From positions 1 to 61,647 of the forward strand of contig CAAEON010000029.1 of the NCBI GenBank assembly GCA_900757615.1: a stretch of 61,647 bases of DNA. The letters run 5' to 3'. Position 1 is the stretch's first letter. Each line of letters opens with the position of its first letter. Positions 1 to 8,627 of the stretch are shown here, in pieces. The stretch comes from an uncultured Collinsella sp. (GTDB taxonomy: Bacteria; Actinomycetota; Coriobacteriia; Coriobacteriales; Coriobacteriaceae). The position numbers and the translations under genes are program-made. The notes below the pieces were generated by a model. That model made no database searches. It saw only the letters and a program-made list of their open reading frames with translations, and had not been told where the DNA came from.

Positions 1-81
1 AGCGTAGTGGCGGCGGGGAGGCGCGATGGCCATTATTCGGTGACCGGGATTGGTCAAAATGGTTTGACTATTAGTGGCTAA
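1..81 (+). other. Open frame cut by window edge (possible C-terminus)
   Basis: Frame 1 is open from the first base to a TAA at 79-81 and encodes about 26 residues ending in NGLTISG. It could be the tail of a gene lying left of the window, but it is too short to recognise and has no independent support. A small inverted repeat (GTCAAA 53-58, TTTGAC 63-68) lies inside it. Confidence 0.2.
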
Positions 82-97
82 AATCGCCCGGCGCTAA

Positions 98-541
98 CAA
101 CGATTCAAGAGTGTGATCATTTCTGACGACAAACAGCTGCTCCGTTGCGTCCGATACATACACGACAATCCTGCAAAAGCAGGTATTTCTTCTGCTCCTC
201 TGTATCGCTGGAGCAGCTTCCATGAGTATTTCTCTCATCCCGAAATTTGTGATTGTGAAGGTATTCTCAATCTGTTTGGGGGTACGGAAGCGTTTTATCT
301 TTCGAGTACCGACGGCAAGCCTAATCCCTATTTTATGCCCGAAGGTAAGCATATCTCCGATATGGATGCGCTGGAAGTTGCCCGGGCTCTTTTGGCTCCT
401 CATGAGCCTTATCAGCTTAAAACTTTGCCGAAATCAGAGCGAAATCGTCTTCTGGCAGTGTTGAGGCATCGGGGGTTTACGATTGACCAGATTTTGCGTC
501 TGACGGGAATTGGGACCAATATCATTCAAAGGGCGAAATGA
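98..541 (+). pseudogene. Truncated REP-associated (Y1/IS200-like) transposase, C-terminal remnant
   Basis: The frame is open from just after a TAA at 95-97. It reads QRFKS, then a GTG at 113, and matches only the C-terminal half of RAYT transposases: YIHDNP, YRWSSF, and a final helix-turn-helix-like segment LTGIGTNII. These segments are colinear with the C-terminal half of the intact RAYT near 33 kb but clearly diverged from it, so this is a separate family member. The N-terminal catalytic HUH motif and its tyrosine are missing, and bases 1-97 do not encode them in any frame. It is therefore best read as a 5'-truncated, inactive copy. The alternative is a short gene starting at GTG 113 that kept only the DNA-binding part. 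Confidence 0.75.
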
Positions 542-548
542 CGCTCCA

Positions 549-583
549 AATGATTAAAAAATCCCCGTCCTAGAATAATCATT
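549..583. repeat. Inverted repeat downstream of the RAYT remnant
   Basis: The arms AATGATTA (549-556) and TAATCATT (576-583) are perfectly complementary and enclose a tract containing ATCCCCGTCC. The element starts 8 bases after the remnant's stop codon. Its position and structure resemble a REP-type palindrome tied to the transposase. It may also lie at the 3' end of the convergent dinB transcript, but it is not a typical terminator. Confidence 0.45.
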
Positions 584-618
584 CGCAGCTGCCCGGCTTT
601 CTTTTTGCCCAAAGGCGG

Positions 619-1872
619 TTAATCGTTGAAGCGGGATTGGCGGCCGAAGGATAGGGCGGTGTCGCCGAATTTGTCTCGGACGGCGTCGATCGCGACGGAG
701 AGCTCGCGGCGGTCACTGGATTGGGCTCCGCGGTCGTCGACTTCGCAGAACAGGTCAGTCTGGATGCCGCCCTGATGGTCAAAGTCGCTCATGCCGATGC
801 CTGCTAAGCGCACGTGCATACCTTCCTGCCAGATGTTGTCGAGCAGTTCGAGTGCAACCGCCACGAAGATGTTCTCATCGTCGGTCGGATGAGGCAGCCG
901 GCGCTGTGCCGAGCGACCGTTTCCATACGAATACTTGAGCTTGAGCGTCACCGTGGCGCCTGTTAGTCCCTGACGGCGCAGACGGTGTCCCACTGACTCT
1001 CCCAACAGCGCAATCGCCGCTTCGATGTCCCCACGCTCAGTCAAATCTTTCGCAAAGGTGCGCTCATTGCTCACCGATTTAACCTCGCGTTCCTCGTCCA
1101 GACTCGTGACTTCGGAAACCTCGAGTCCCAGCGCACGCTGGCGCATGCGTTCGCCGTTGACACCAAAAATAGAGGCCAAGGTGGATTCCGGTGCACGTGA
1201 CAGCTCGCCGAGCGTGTAGATGCGCATGCGGCGCAGCCGCTCCTCGGCAGAGCGCCCGATGCCGCTCATGGCAGACACGGGCAGCGCGGCCAAAAAGCGC
1301 TGTTCCGTCCCGGGGCGCACGATGGTCAATCCAAACGGCTTGTCACGCTCGCTCGCGATCTTTGCGACCGTCTTGTTGCAGCCGACGCCAATGGAGCAGG
1401 TCACTCCTAGCGCCGCCACGCGGTCGCTCATGCGACGCGCCACCAGCAGTGGATCCTCGGGCGCAAAACGGCCTGGCGTGATGTCGATAAAGGCCTCGTC
1501 GATGGATACGCGCTCAACGCGCGGGGTCTCGTCGGCGAGAATCGCCATGACCTGTGCGCTGACCTCGCGGTAGCGATCGAAATGCCCATGCGTCCAAATG
1601 GCCTGCGGACACAGGCGCCGTGCCTCGGCTGAGGGCATGGCGGAGTGCACGCCAAAGCGACGTGCCTCGTAAGAACAGGTGGACACAACGCCACGAGAAT
1701 CGGCATCGCCGCCCACGATGAGCGGCTTTCCGCGCCATTCGGGATGATCGAGCATCTCCACGCTCGCAAAAAACGCATCGAGGTCCATCAGGCCCACCGC
1801 CGGACCCGTCCAGGGAGGCGGCGTGACGCCCATGGCATCCTCATAACCGTATGTATGTTCGCGTCTTTCCAT
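619..1872 (-). CDS. dinB: DNA polymerase IV (Y-family translesion polymerase)
   Basis: DinB copies past damaged template bases and is usually induced by DNA damage. The protein has 417 residues. The first catalytic motif is MDLDAFFASVE (Asp30/Asp32 from this start) and the second is SIDEAFID (Asp125-Glu126). They are followed by thumb sequence with a helix-hairpin-helix (MSGIGRSAEERL) and a little-finger domain, which is full family length. The ATG at 1872 has no Shine-Dalgarno sequence but lies 7 bases after a TATACT -10 box, so the mRNA may be leaderless. An internal ATG at 1833 has a fair GAGG site and would still keep all motifs. No SOS box could be recognised. The gene is divergent from rpsP and stands alone. 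Confidence 0.95.
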   Translation of the reverse strand: MERREHTYGYEDAMGVTPPPWTGPAVGLMDLDAFFASVEMLDHPEWRGKPLIVGGDADSRGVVSTCSYEARRFGVHSAMPSAEARRLCPQAIWTHGHFDRYREVSAQVMAILADETPRVERVSIDEAFIDITPGRFAPEDPLLVARRMSDRVAALGVTCSIGVGCNKTVAKIASERDKPFGLTIVRPGTEQRFLAALPVSAMSGIGRSAEERLRRMRIYTLGELSRAPESTLASIFGVNGERMRQRALGLEVSEVTSLDEEREVKSVSNERTFAKDLTERGDIEAAIALLGESVGHRLRRQGLTGATVTLKLKYSYGNGRSAQRRLPHPTDDENIFVAVALELLDNIWQEGMHVRLAGIGMSDFDHQGGIQTDLFCEVDDRGAQSSDRRELSVAIDAVRDKFGDTALSFGRQSRFND

Positions 1873-1879
1873 GTCATGA

Positions 1880-1885
1880 GTATAC
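1880..1885 (-). promoter_or_regulatory. Candidate -10 box for dinB
   Basis: The minus strand reads TATACT, seven bases before the dinB ATG at 1872. No convincing -35 hexamer was found. This spacing would place the transcript start at or beside the start codon. Confidence 0.45.
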
Positions 1886-1917
1886 CGCGCAGCTCATGTG
1901 GGGTGCGTGTATGTGCT

Positions 1918-1945
1918 TGCAAATCCCGAATTCTTGTCTAAGATA
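1918..1945 (+). promoter_or_regulatory. Candidate rpsP promoter P1
   Basis: TTGCAA (1918-1923) and TAAGAT (1940-1945) are separated by 16 bases. This gives a leader of about 120 nt to the rpsP start. Confidence 0.5.
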
Positions 1946-1988
1946 TGGATTTGCCCTCGACTACACCGAAGAAGTTGGTCTCACGGAC

Positions 1989-2017
1989 TTCACCTGCCCG
2001 CGTCGATGGCGTATTAT
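1989..2017 (+). promoter_or_regulatory. Candidate rpsP promoter P2
   Basis: TTCACC (1989-1994), a 17-base spacer and TATTAT (2012-2017) form a second sigma-70-like promoter. A short leader hairpin (GCAGC 2040-2044, GCTGC 2050-2054) precedes the GGAGGAG ribosome-binding site at 2061-2067. Confidence 0.5.
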
Positions 2018-2073
2018 GTTCAACTGTTTGTTTGTAGTTGCAGCCTAAAGCTGCTTGGTTGGAGGAGTTTCCT

Positions 2074-2415
2074 TTGGCAGTCAAGATTCGCCTTGCTCGT
2101 CACGGCGCTAAGAAGCGTCCGTACTACCGTGTCGTCGTCGCCGATTCCCGCGCCCCGCGTGACGGTCGTATCATCGAGGAGGTTGGCCGCTACAACCCGA
2201 TGACCGCCCCCAAGACCATCAACCTCGACCTCGAGAAGATCGCCGACTGGCAGTCCAAGGGCGCTCAGCTCACCGACGCCGTCGCCGCTCTGGTCAAGGC
2301 CGCCAACGAGGGCGAGAAGACCGAGACCGTCGTCAAGAAGTCCAAGAAGCAGCTCGCCAAAGAGGCCGAGGCCGCTAAGGCTGCCGCTGAGGCCGCTGAG
2401 GGCGCCGAGGAGTAA
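2074..2415 (+). CDS. rpsP: 30S ribosomal protein S16
   Basis: S16 is a primary 16S rRNA-binding protein needed for 30S assembly. The start is a TTG at 2074 (product MAVKIRLARHG), placed 7-8 bases after GGAGGAG. The frame stays open further upstream, but those residues do not fit the family. The conserved core runs VKIRLARHGAKKRPYYR, then DSRAPRDGR and GRYNP. The C-terminus is extended by a lysine-rich stretch followed by an Ala/Glu-rich tail of about 25 residues, which is low complexity and common in actinobacterial ribosomal proteins. It is the first gene of rpsP-khpA-rimM-trmD-lepB. Confidence 0.96.
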   Translation: MAVKIRLARHGAKKRPYYRVVVADSRAPRDGRIIEEVGRYNPMTAPKTINLDLEKIADWQSKGAQLTDAVAALVKAANEGEKTETVVKKSKKQLAKEAEAAKAAAEAAEGAEE

Positions 2416-2418
2416 ATC

Positions 2419-2703
2419 GTGCCTGAGGTTGACGCTGCACAGCTCGAGGGTGAGGCAATGCTCTCAGATCGCATCGCCGATCTCGTCGAATATCTCGTTG
2501 TTCAGATCGTCGACGACCCGGATTCCGTGAGCCTTGAGGTCATCGATGGTGACGACGCCTCTACGATTGAGGTTTCGGTCGCCGAGGATGACGTCGCTAA
2601 GGTCATCGGCCGTCGTGGCCGTACCATCAAGGCCATTCGCACGCTCGCCCGTGCGCTGGCCGCTCGCCTCGACACTGCTGTCGAGGTAGAGGTTCTGGGC
2701 TAG
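2419..2703 (+). CDS. khpA: KH-domain RNA-binding protein KhpA
   Basis: KhpA is a small single-KH RNA-binding protein; in Gram-positives it pairs with KhpB/Jag. The GxxG loop is visible as VIGRRGRTIKAIR, followed by the closing helix and strand. Starting at GTG 2419 gives 94 residues, with a GAGGAG site overlapping the end of rpsP. An internal ATG at 2458 with its own GAGG-type site would give about 81 residues, closer to the usual family length, so the start is uncertain. Only 3 bases separate it from rpsP, and rimM follows after 4 bases, so the three are co-translated. Confidence 0.93.
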   Translation: MPEVDAAQLEGEAMLSDRIADLVEYLVVQIVDDPDSVSLEVIDGDDASTIEVSVAEDDVAKVIGRRGRTIKAIRTLARALAARLDTAVEVEVLG

Positions 2704-2707
2704 GACC

Positions 2708-3229
2708 TTGAGGTCCCAGTACAAAAACATCGCCCGTGTGGTCAAGCCGCACGGAAGGAAGGGGGAGGTCCTCGCGCAGCCGCTGCGGGGGCTTCCTTCT
2801 GTATTAGAGCCGGGTATGCGCGTCGCCCTGACGCCGCCGGCGCTCAAGCGCGACCGCTTTTGCACGGTTGTGTCCGTCACCGATACGGGCGATGGCGATC
2901 TGGTCTCGTTTGAGGGCATTGACGACTTGACGGCCGCCGAGGGCATCACGGGATGCTATGTGCTGGCAAATCGTGACGATTTTGAGCTCGATTCACTCGA
3001 CGCCGCCTATACCGACCTGATGGGTCGCGAGGTGGTCGACGAGCGTTTCGGTTCACTCGGCACGATCGTCGAGATCATGTCGACGCCCGCTAACGATGTT
3101 TGGGTTGTCGAGGGCGATCGGTACGGCGAGGTACTGATTCCCGTGATCGAGCAGGTTGTGCTCGATCTTCCCGACACAGGAACAATTTCCGTCCACGTTA
3201 TGGACGGCCTGATCGATATGGACAAGTAG
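2708..3229 (+). CDS. rimM: 16S rRNA processing / ribosome maturation factor RimM
   Basis: RimM binds S19 and assists maturation of the 30S head. The protein has 173 residues. The N-terminal domain has the motif VVKPHGRKGEVLAQP (about residues 11-25). A PRC-barrel-like C-terminal domain contains the conserved aromatic motif NDVWVVEG followed by VLIPVIEQVV, as in other RimM proteins. The TTG start at 2708 lies 4 bases after khpA stops. The position between khpA and trmD is the classic bacterial order. Confidence 0.95.
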   Translation: MRSQYKNIARVVKPHGRKGEVLAQPLRGLPSVLEPGMRVALTPPALKRDRFCTVVSVTDTGDGDLVSFEGIDDLTAAEGITGCYVLANRDDFELDSLDAAYTDLMGREVVDERFGSLGTIVEIMSTPANDVWVVEGDRYGEVLIPVIEQVVLDLPDTGTISVHVMDGLIDMDK

Positions 3230-3239
3230 GGAGGACAAC

Positions 3240-3998
3240 ATGCTGATCGAGACCCTTTCGGTCTTTCCCGAGATGTTTGAGCCCGTCATGTCCACATCGA
3301 TTTTGGGCCGCGCCCGCAAGGCCGGCCTTTTTGATTTTAAGGCGTATAACCTGCGCGACTGGACTCACGACCGCCATCGTACCGTCGATGACGAGCCGTA
3401 TGGTGGCGGGCAGGGCATGCTCATGAAGGTCGAGCCTATCGCCGAGGCCATCGAGGCTATTAGCTCCGAGGGCCCCAAGCCCACCGTGGTGTTCTTTACG
3501 CCCTGCGGCGAACCCTTTACGCAGCATGTGGCCGAGCGCCTGCTCAAAAGCGAGCGCCTGCTGTTTGTATGCAGCCGCTACGAGGGCGTCGACGAGCGCG
3601 CGTATGCGTATGCCGACGAGCGCCTGTCGATCGGCGACTACGTGCTTACGGGCGGCGAGCTTCCCGCTATGGTCGTTGCCGACGCCGTCGTGCGTCTGAT
3701 TCCCGGCGCCCTGGGCGACGAGATGAGCAACGTGGACGAGTCGTTCTCGACCGCCGAGGACGGAGGACTGCTCGAGTACGCGCAGTACACCCGTCCCGCC
3801 GAGTTCAACGGCGAGGGCGTGCCTCCTGTGCTCGTGAGTGGCGATCACGCAAAAGTTGACGCTTGGCGCCGCAAGAACGCCATCGAGCGCACCTGCCGCT
3901 GGCGTCCCGACCTGATCGAGACGGCGCGGCTTACGCCCCAGGAGCGCGCATACGCGCAGGAGATCCTTGACGCTTCGTATTCGCAGAGCGAGGAGTGA
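3240..3998 (+). CDS. trmD: tRNA (guanine-N1-)-methyltransferase TrmD
   Basis: TrmD methylates G37 of tRNAs using S-adenosylmethionine, which prevents +1 frameshifting. It is a 252-residue SPOUT-family protein with the trefoil-knot signatures MLMKVEP, CSRYEGVDERA and SIGDYVLTGGELPAM. The catalytic-loop aspartate lies in GALGDEMS. The ATG at 3240 follows a GGGAGG site at the end of rimM. The stop overlaps the region of the next gene's start, indicating translational coupling to lepB. Confidence 0.97.
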   Translation: MLIETLSVFPEMFEPVMSTSILGRARKAGLFDFKAYNLRDWTHDRHRTVDDEPYGGGQGMLMKVEPIAEAIEAISSEGPKPTVVFFTPCGEPFTQHVAERLLKSERLLFVCSRYEGVDERAYAYADERLSIGDYVLTGGELPAMVVADAVVRLIPGALGDEMSNVDESFSTAEDGGLLEYAQYTRPAEFNGEGVPPVLVSGDHAKVDAWRRKNAIERTCRWRPDLIETARLTPQERAYAQEILDASYSQSEE

Positions 3999-4000
3999 GA

Positions 4001-4564
4001 ATGGTTCCATCGCAGCATTCCGCGTTGAGGGGCGCTTTTGAGTGGATTGCGGTCATCGCGATCGCATTGGTCGCCACCTTCTTGATTCGCTCGTTTGTGG
4101 TCGAGCCCTTTGTGGTGCCCACCGGCTCCATGGAGTCCACGATCGAGATTGGCGACCAGATCCTGGCACAAAAGGTGAGCCTCGAGCTCGGTCAGCCCGT
4201 CAAGCAGGGCGATATCGTGGTGTTTCACAACCCCGATGGCACCTCCGAGCATGATGTTCTTGTCAAGCGTGTTATTGCCACGGCCGGCCAGACGGTCGAC
4301 CTGCAGGATGGCAAGGTGGTCGTTGACGGCCAAGCGCTCGACGAGGACTATACGATGGGCATGAGCTGGCCGCTTTCGGTCCAAGCGCCCGGCGCTCAGG
4401 TAAGCTATCCCTACACGGTTCCCGACGGGTGCGTGTGGGTGATGGGCGACAACCGCGAAAACTCTGCCGACTCACGCTACTTTGGTCCCGTCGATCGCTC
4501 TGATTTGATCGCTGTGGCGCTTGTGCGCTACTGGCCGCTCAACCGCATCGGCGCTATCGACTAA
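4001..4564 (+). CDS. lepB: Signal peptidase I
   Basis: This is a membrane-bound serine protease that removes signal peptides from secreted proteins. The protein has 187 residues. A single N-terminal membrane segment (about residues 14-32) precedes the catalytic Ser43 in PTGSME and the catalytic Lys89 in VLVKRVIA. The late box GDNRENSADSR is present. The ATG at 4001 is preferred because AGGAG ends 5 bases before it; an overlapping GTG at 3995 would add only two residues. It forms the last gene of the rpsP operon. Confidence 0.95.
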   Translation: MVPSQHSALRGAFEWIAVIAIALVATFLIRSFVVEPFVVPTGSMESTIEIGDQILAQKVSLELGQPVKQGDIVVFHNPDGTSEHDVLVKRVIATAGQTVDLQDGKVVVDGQALDEDYTMGMSWPLSVQAPGAQVSYPYTVPDGCVWVMGDNRENSADSRYFGPVDRSDLIAVALVRYWPLNRIGAID

Positions 4565-4571
4565 AAACCGC

Positions 4572-4577
4572 TATAGT
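4572..4577 (+). promoter_or_regulatory. Candidate -10 box for glyQS
   Basis: TATAGT lies 46 bases before the glyQ start, but no good -35 hexamer is present. The 59-base gap to lepB is too short to hold a T-box leader, which often controls glyQS in Firmicutes. Confidence 0.35.
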
Positions 4578-4623
4578 ACAGTACCTAACCGTGTAATCGT
4601 TTCGACGAGGGGATATTAGAGGC

Positions 4624-5535
4624 ATGAACGCTTCATCGCTTTCCTTCCAAGACATCATCCTGCGCCTCCAGCAGTACTGGGGCGAGCAGGGCTGCGTCAT
4701 TATGCAGCCCTATGACTCCGAGGTCGGTGCCGGTACCTTCCATACCGCGACCACGCTGCGCTCGCTCGGTCCCGCCGAGTGGCGCACCTGCTATGCGCAG
4801 CCCTGCCGCCGTCCCGCCGACGGCCGCTACGGTGAGAACCCCAACCGCATGCAGCACTACTATCAGTTCCAGGTGCTCATCAAGCCTTCTCCGGTTAACG
4901 CCCAGGAGCTCTACCTGGGGTCTCTTGCCGCTATCGGTCTGGACCCCAACGACCATGACGTCCGCTTTGTCGAGGACGACTGGGAGAGCCCGACGCTCGG
5001 CGCCTGGGGCCTTGGCTGGGAGGTCTGGCTCAATGGCATGGAGGTCACGCAGTTTACGTACTTCCAGCAGGTAGGCGGCATCGAGGTCGACCCCGTACCC
5101 GTCGAGATCACCTATGGCCTAGAGCGCATTGCCATGTATGCGCAGGGCGTTAACTCGGTCTACGACTTGGTGTGGAGCTACCTGCCCGACGGCACGTCCA
5201 TGACCTATGGCGACGTGTTCCTTGAGAACGAGCGCGAGTTCAGTGCCTATAACTTTGAGGTCGCAAACGTCGAGATGATGCGTCAGAAGTTTGACGACTA
5301 CGAGGCCGAGTGCCATTCCTGCCTGGAGCGCAAGCTGTCGCTGCCGGCATATGACTGCGTCATGAAGTGCAGCCACGCTTTCAACCTGCTCGATGCCCGC
5401 GGCGCTCTGTCCGCGGTCGAGCGTGCCAACTACATCCTGCGCGTCCGCGCCGTCGCCAAGGCGTGCTGCGAGGCCTATATGGCCGAGGTCGCCGGAGTCA
5501 ACGAGAATGCCGACCAGGAAGGCGAGGTGGCGTAA
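4624..5535 (+). CDS. glyQ: Glycine-tRNA ligase alpha subunit
   Basis: This is the class II aminoacylation subunit of the heterotetrameric bacterial GlyRS. The protein has 303 residues. Typical sequence includes FQDIILRLQQYWGEQGC near the N-terminus, then GAGTFHTAT, CYAQPCRRP and RMQHYYQFQV, matching the normal alpha-chain length. The ATG is preceded by GGGGATATTAGAGGC. It lies 3 bases upstream of glyS, so the two subunits are made together. Confidence 0.97.
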   Translation: MNASSLSFQDIILRLQQYWGEQGCVIMQPYDSEVGAGTFHTATTLRSLGPAEWRTCYAQPCRRPADGRYGENPNRMQHYYQFQVLIKPSPVNAQELYLGSLAAIGLDPNDHDVRFVEDDWESPTLGAWGLGWEVWLNGMEVTQFTYFQQVGGIEVDPVPVEITYGLERIAMYAQGVNSVYDLVWSYLPDGTSMTYGDVFLENEREFSAYNFEVANVEMMRQKFDDYEAECHSCLERKLSLPAYDCVMKCSHAFNLLDARGALSAVERANYILRVRAVAKACCEAYMAEVAGVNENADQEGEVA

Positions 5536-5538
5536 GCC

Positions 5539-7635
5539 ATGGCAGACGCTAAGGATTTCCTGTTTGAGATCGGTACGGAAGAAATGCCCTCCGCACCGCT
5601 GAACAATGCCGTCAAGCAGCTTGGCACCATGATCGCCAAGGGTCTCGACGAGGCCGGTCTGGCCCACGGCGAGGTCCGCGTGATCTCGAGCCCGCGCCGC
5701 CTGGCTGCGCTCGTTGCCGACGTCGCCACCGCGACCGACGAGGTTCACGAGGTCAAGCGCGGCCCCGCGGCCAACATCGCCTTCGATGCCGACGGTAACG
5801 CCACCAAGGCCGCCCAGGGCTTCGCCCGCAAGTGCGGTGTGGCTGCCGAGGATCTGGTCCGTCGCGAGGACACCGACGGCCGTGAGTACGTCTTTGCCGA
5901 GAAGAACATCCCTTCCGCCCCGGCCACCCCGATCCTGACGGCCCTGTGCGAGAAGACTATCGCTGGCCTGCAGTGGCCCAACTACCGCTCTCAGCGCTGG
6001 GGTCACGAGCATGCGACCTTTGTTCGTCCGGTCCGCTGGATTTGCTGCCTTCTGGGCGAGGACGTTGTGCCCGTGTCGTTTGCCGACGTGACGAGTGGCA
6101 ATACCACGCGTGGTCATCGCGTGCTTGGCCCCGGTGACCATGTGGTCGCCAGCCCCGCCGTCTACGAGCAGGTGCTCGAGGACGCCGGCGTGCTTTCTGC
6201 CGAGCGTCGTCGCGAGGCCATCCTTGCCGGTATCGCCGAGGTCGAGGCTGCCCGTCCCGGCTGCCATGTCGATACGCCCAAGAAGGTCTTTGAGGAGGTC
6301 ATCAACCTCTGCGAGTGGCCGACGGTGCTCGTTGGTACCTTCGATGAGGAGTTCCTCAAGGTCCCGCACGAGATCATCTGCGAGTCCATGCTCACCAACC
6401 AGCGCTACTTCCCGATCTATGACGGCGAGGGCAAGCTCACGCGTGAGTTCGTGGTCGTCTCCAACAGCAAGCCCGAGAATGCCGAGCGCGTGATCGACGG
6501 CAACGAGCGCGTCGTGCGCGCCCGTCTGGACGACGCCAAGTTCTTCTACGAGGAGGACCTGAAGATTTCCCTTGACGAGTTCCGTGAGCGTCTGGCCAAG
6601 GTTGCCTTCCAGGAGAAGCTCGGTAGCGTGCTCGCCAAGTCCGAGCGCATCGAGCAGCTCGCGCTCGCTATTGCCCGCGAGGCTCATCTGGGCGCCCACC
6701 TTGCCGCCGATGCCGGCCGTGCCGCGCACCTGTGCAAGGCCGACCTGGTGTCCAACGCCGTTGTCGAGTTCACGAGCCAGCAGGGCGTGATGGGCGGTTA
6801 TTACGCGACCGCGATGGGGGAGAACGACGAGGTCGCCCACGCCATTCGCGATCACTATCGTCCCCGCTTTGCCGGTGACGAGCTGCCCGAGGGCACCGCT
6901 GGCTGCATCGTGGCCTGCGCCGACAAGCTCGATACCATCGCCGGTATCTTTGCCATCGGCGAGCCCCCGACCGGCTCTTCGGACCCCTATGCGCTGCGTC
7001 GTGCCGCTATCGGCATCATCAACATCCTGCGCGACCGCCTGCCGATCGACCCCACGTCGCTTATCGACTTTGCGCTCGAGCTCTATAGTGAGCAGGGCAT
7101 TGAGTTTGACGCCGCCGAAGTCGCCCAGCAGGTTCGCGACTTCTTCCATGGCCGCCTGGTGAGCATGGCCCGCGACGAGAAGATCCCGGCCGACACCGTT
7201 GCTGCCGTCTCCGCGGTGCACATCATCGCCCCGTCCGTCTTCTTCGCCCGCTGCGCCGCCCTCGACGAGGCCCGCAAGAACGATGCCGAGACCTTTGACA
7301 ACCTGGCTACGGCCTATGCCCGTGCCGCGCATATCTCCAAGTCCGAGCTGGGCGCGGAGTACGACCGCAGCCTGATGGGCGAGGCCGAGCTCGCGCTTGC
7401 CGATGCTTCCGAGGCTGCTCAGACTGCTGTCGATGCTGCCCTTGCTGCCGAGGACTACCCGGCCGCATTTGCCGCCCTCGCCGCCCTGCGCGCGCCCATC
7501 GACCGTTTCTTCGATGAGGTTATGGTCATGGACAAGGACGAACAGCTCCGCGATAATCGCCTTAAGCTGCTCAACCGCTTCGAGGCCGTTTTCTCCGGCA
7601 TCGCCAACATCGGTGAGCTTGCCCGCAAAAAGTAA
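5539..7635 (+). CDS. glyS: Glycine-tRNA ligase beta subunit
   Basis: The beta chain binds tRNA(Gly) and completes the alpha2beta2 synthetase. The 698 residues are of usual length. It starts FLFEIGTEEMPSAPL, which is the typical GlyS N-terminus. It has SPRRLAAL and RGPA near residue 70, an HD-type domain (HIRDHYRP-like, near residue 435) and a C-terminal DALR-like anticodon-binding domain ending in LKLLNRFEAVFSGIAN. It starts 3 bases after glyQ. It needs no separate promoter. Confidence 0.97.
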   Translation: MADAKDFLFEIGTEEMPSAPLNNAVKQLGTMIAKGLDEAGLAHGEVRVISSPRRLAALVADVATATDEVHEVKRGPAANIAFDADGNATKAAQGFARKCGVAAEDLVRREDTDGREYVFAEKNIPSAPATPILTALCEKTIAGLQWPNYRSQRWGHEHATFVRPVRWICCLLGEDVVPVSFADVTSGNTTRGHRVLGPGDHVVASPAVYEQVLEDAGVLSAERRREAILAGIAEVEAARPGCHVDTPKKVFEEVINLCEWPTVLVGTFDEEFLKVPHEIICESMLTNQRYFPIYDGEGKLTREFVVVSNSKPENAERVIDGNERVVRARLDDAKFFYEEDLKISLDEFRERLAKVAFQEKLGSVLAKSERIEQLALAIAREAHLGAHLAADAGRAAHLCKADLVSNAVVEFTSQQGVMGGYYATAMGENDEVAHAIRDHYRPRFAGDELPEGTAGCIVACADKLDTIAGIFAIGEPPTGSSDPYALRRAAIGIINILRDRLPIDPTSLIDFALELYSEQGIEFDAAEVAQQVRDFFHGRLVSMARDEKIPADTVAAVSAVHIIAPSVFFARCAALDEARKNDAETFDNLATAYARAAHISKSELGAEYDRSLMGEAELALADASEAAQTAVDAALAAEDYPAAFAALAALRAPIDRFFDEVMVMDKDEQLRDNRLKLLNRFEAVFSGIANIGELARKK

Positions 7636-7669
7636 GCTAGCCTGCGCATAAGCGCAAAAGGAGCCCCGC

Positions 7670-8545
7670 ATGGATTGCCCGGTCACCGCTCGTCCCACCG
7701 TTATCGTTATCTCCGACTCGCTCGGCGATACCGCTTGTGAGGTGGTGCTTGCGGCGTCCGGGCAATTTGATGAAGGGGCTTTTCGTTTGTTGCGCCTGCC
7801 CAAGGTGACCTCGGTGGAGCAGGTGGAGTCGTTTGTGGGCCCGCGCGTCGATGCCGACCATCGCGATATTGCCGTGTTTCACACCATTGTCGATCCGGCG
7901 CTTCGCGCCCGCGTGCTCGATTACCTGGGCATGCTGCATATCCGTTCGGTCGACCTGATCGGTCCGACGCTCGCCGTGCTATCGTCACTCATCGGTGTGC
8001 CGCCCAAAGGCGTCGCGGGCGTGATTCACAGGACCGATGACCGCTATTTCCATCGTATCGAGGCCATGGAATATTTCGTTGAGCACGATGACGGGCGCGG
8101 TTGCGACGATTTGTCGGGTGCCGATATCGTGCTGCTGGGCGTATCGCGCACGTCCAAGACGCCGCTGTCGATGTATCTGGCTTATCAGGGCTACAAGGTT
8201 GCCAATGTTCCGTTGGCCCATGGCATGGAGCCGCCGAAGTCGATTTACGAGGTTGACCCGATGCGCCTGTTCGGCCTGATTTCGACCGTCGATGTGATTT
8301 CTGAAATTCGCGATAGCCGCTTGGGCGATGACTACGCTCGTGCCGTTGCCGGCTCCTATGCCGAGCCCGAGAGCGTGCACAGCGAGCTCGAGGAAGCCCG
8401 TGCGCTCATGAAGCGCCTAGGCTGCTTTGTGGTACGTACCGACGGCAAGGCCATCGAGGAGAGCGCCTCCGAGATCATCAGCCACTTGGAGGAAATCCAA
8501 GAAGCCCGCGCCCGCCGCGCCGCCCGTCGAGCCCAACAAAGCTAG
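7670..8545 (+). CDS. Pyruvate,phosphate dikinase regulatory protein (bifunctional kinase/phosphorylase)
   Basis: Members of this family (DUF299) inactivate PPDK by ADP-dependent phosphorylation of a threonine beside the catalytic histidine, and reactivate it by phosphorolysis. The 291-residue protein shows the family P-loop LLGVSRTSKTP (residues 155-165), the N-terminal ISDSLGDTA and the downstream GYKVANVPL motif. An AAAGGAG site lies just before the ATG. Its target ppdK is the next gene, about 300 bases downstream on the same strand, which strongly supports the PPDK assignment over the PEP-synthase type. A short spacer separates it from glyS. Confidence 0.93.
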   Translation: MDCPVTARPTVIVISDSLGDTACEVVLAASGQFDEGAFRLLRLPKVTSVEQVESFVGPRVDADHRDIAVFHTIVDPALRARVLDYLGMLHIRSVDLIGPTLAVLSSLIGVPPKGVAGVIHRTDDRYFHRIEAMEYFVEHDDGRGCDDLSGADIVLLGVSRTSKTPLSMYLAYQGYKVANVPLAHGMEPPKSIYEVDPMRLFGLISTVDVISEIRDSRLGDDYARAVAGSYAEPESVHSELEEARALMKRLGCFVVRTDGKAIEESASEIISHLEEIQEARARRAARRAQQS

Positions 8546-8627
8546 CTTATTGGGGTAGCTAAAAAGCCCCGTCTAAAAAGACTAACTAAAAATAATGCAC
8601 GATAATGGTAAAGCGATTTAGCAAATT

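Noticed and set aside
4565..4623. T-box riboswitch before glyQS
   Set aside because: The gap is only 59 bases and contains no T-box sequence or terminator; a T-box needs roughly 150 or more.
5119..7803. 894-codon open frame on the minus strand opposite glyQ/glyS
   Set aside because: Same antisense effect; it crosses two real genes and has no recognisable domain or ribosome-binding site.
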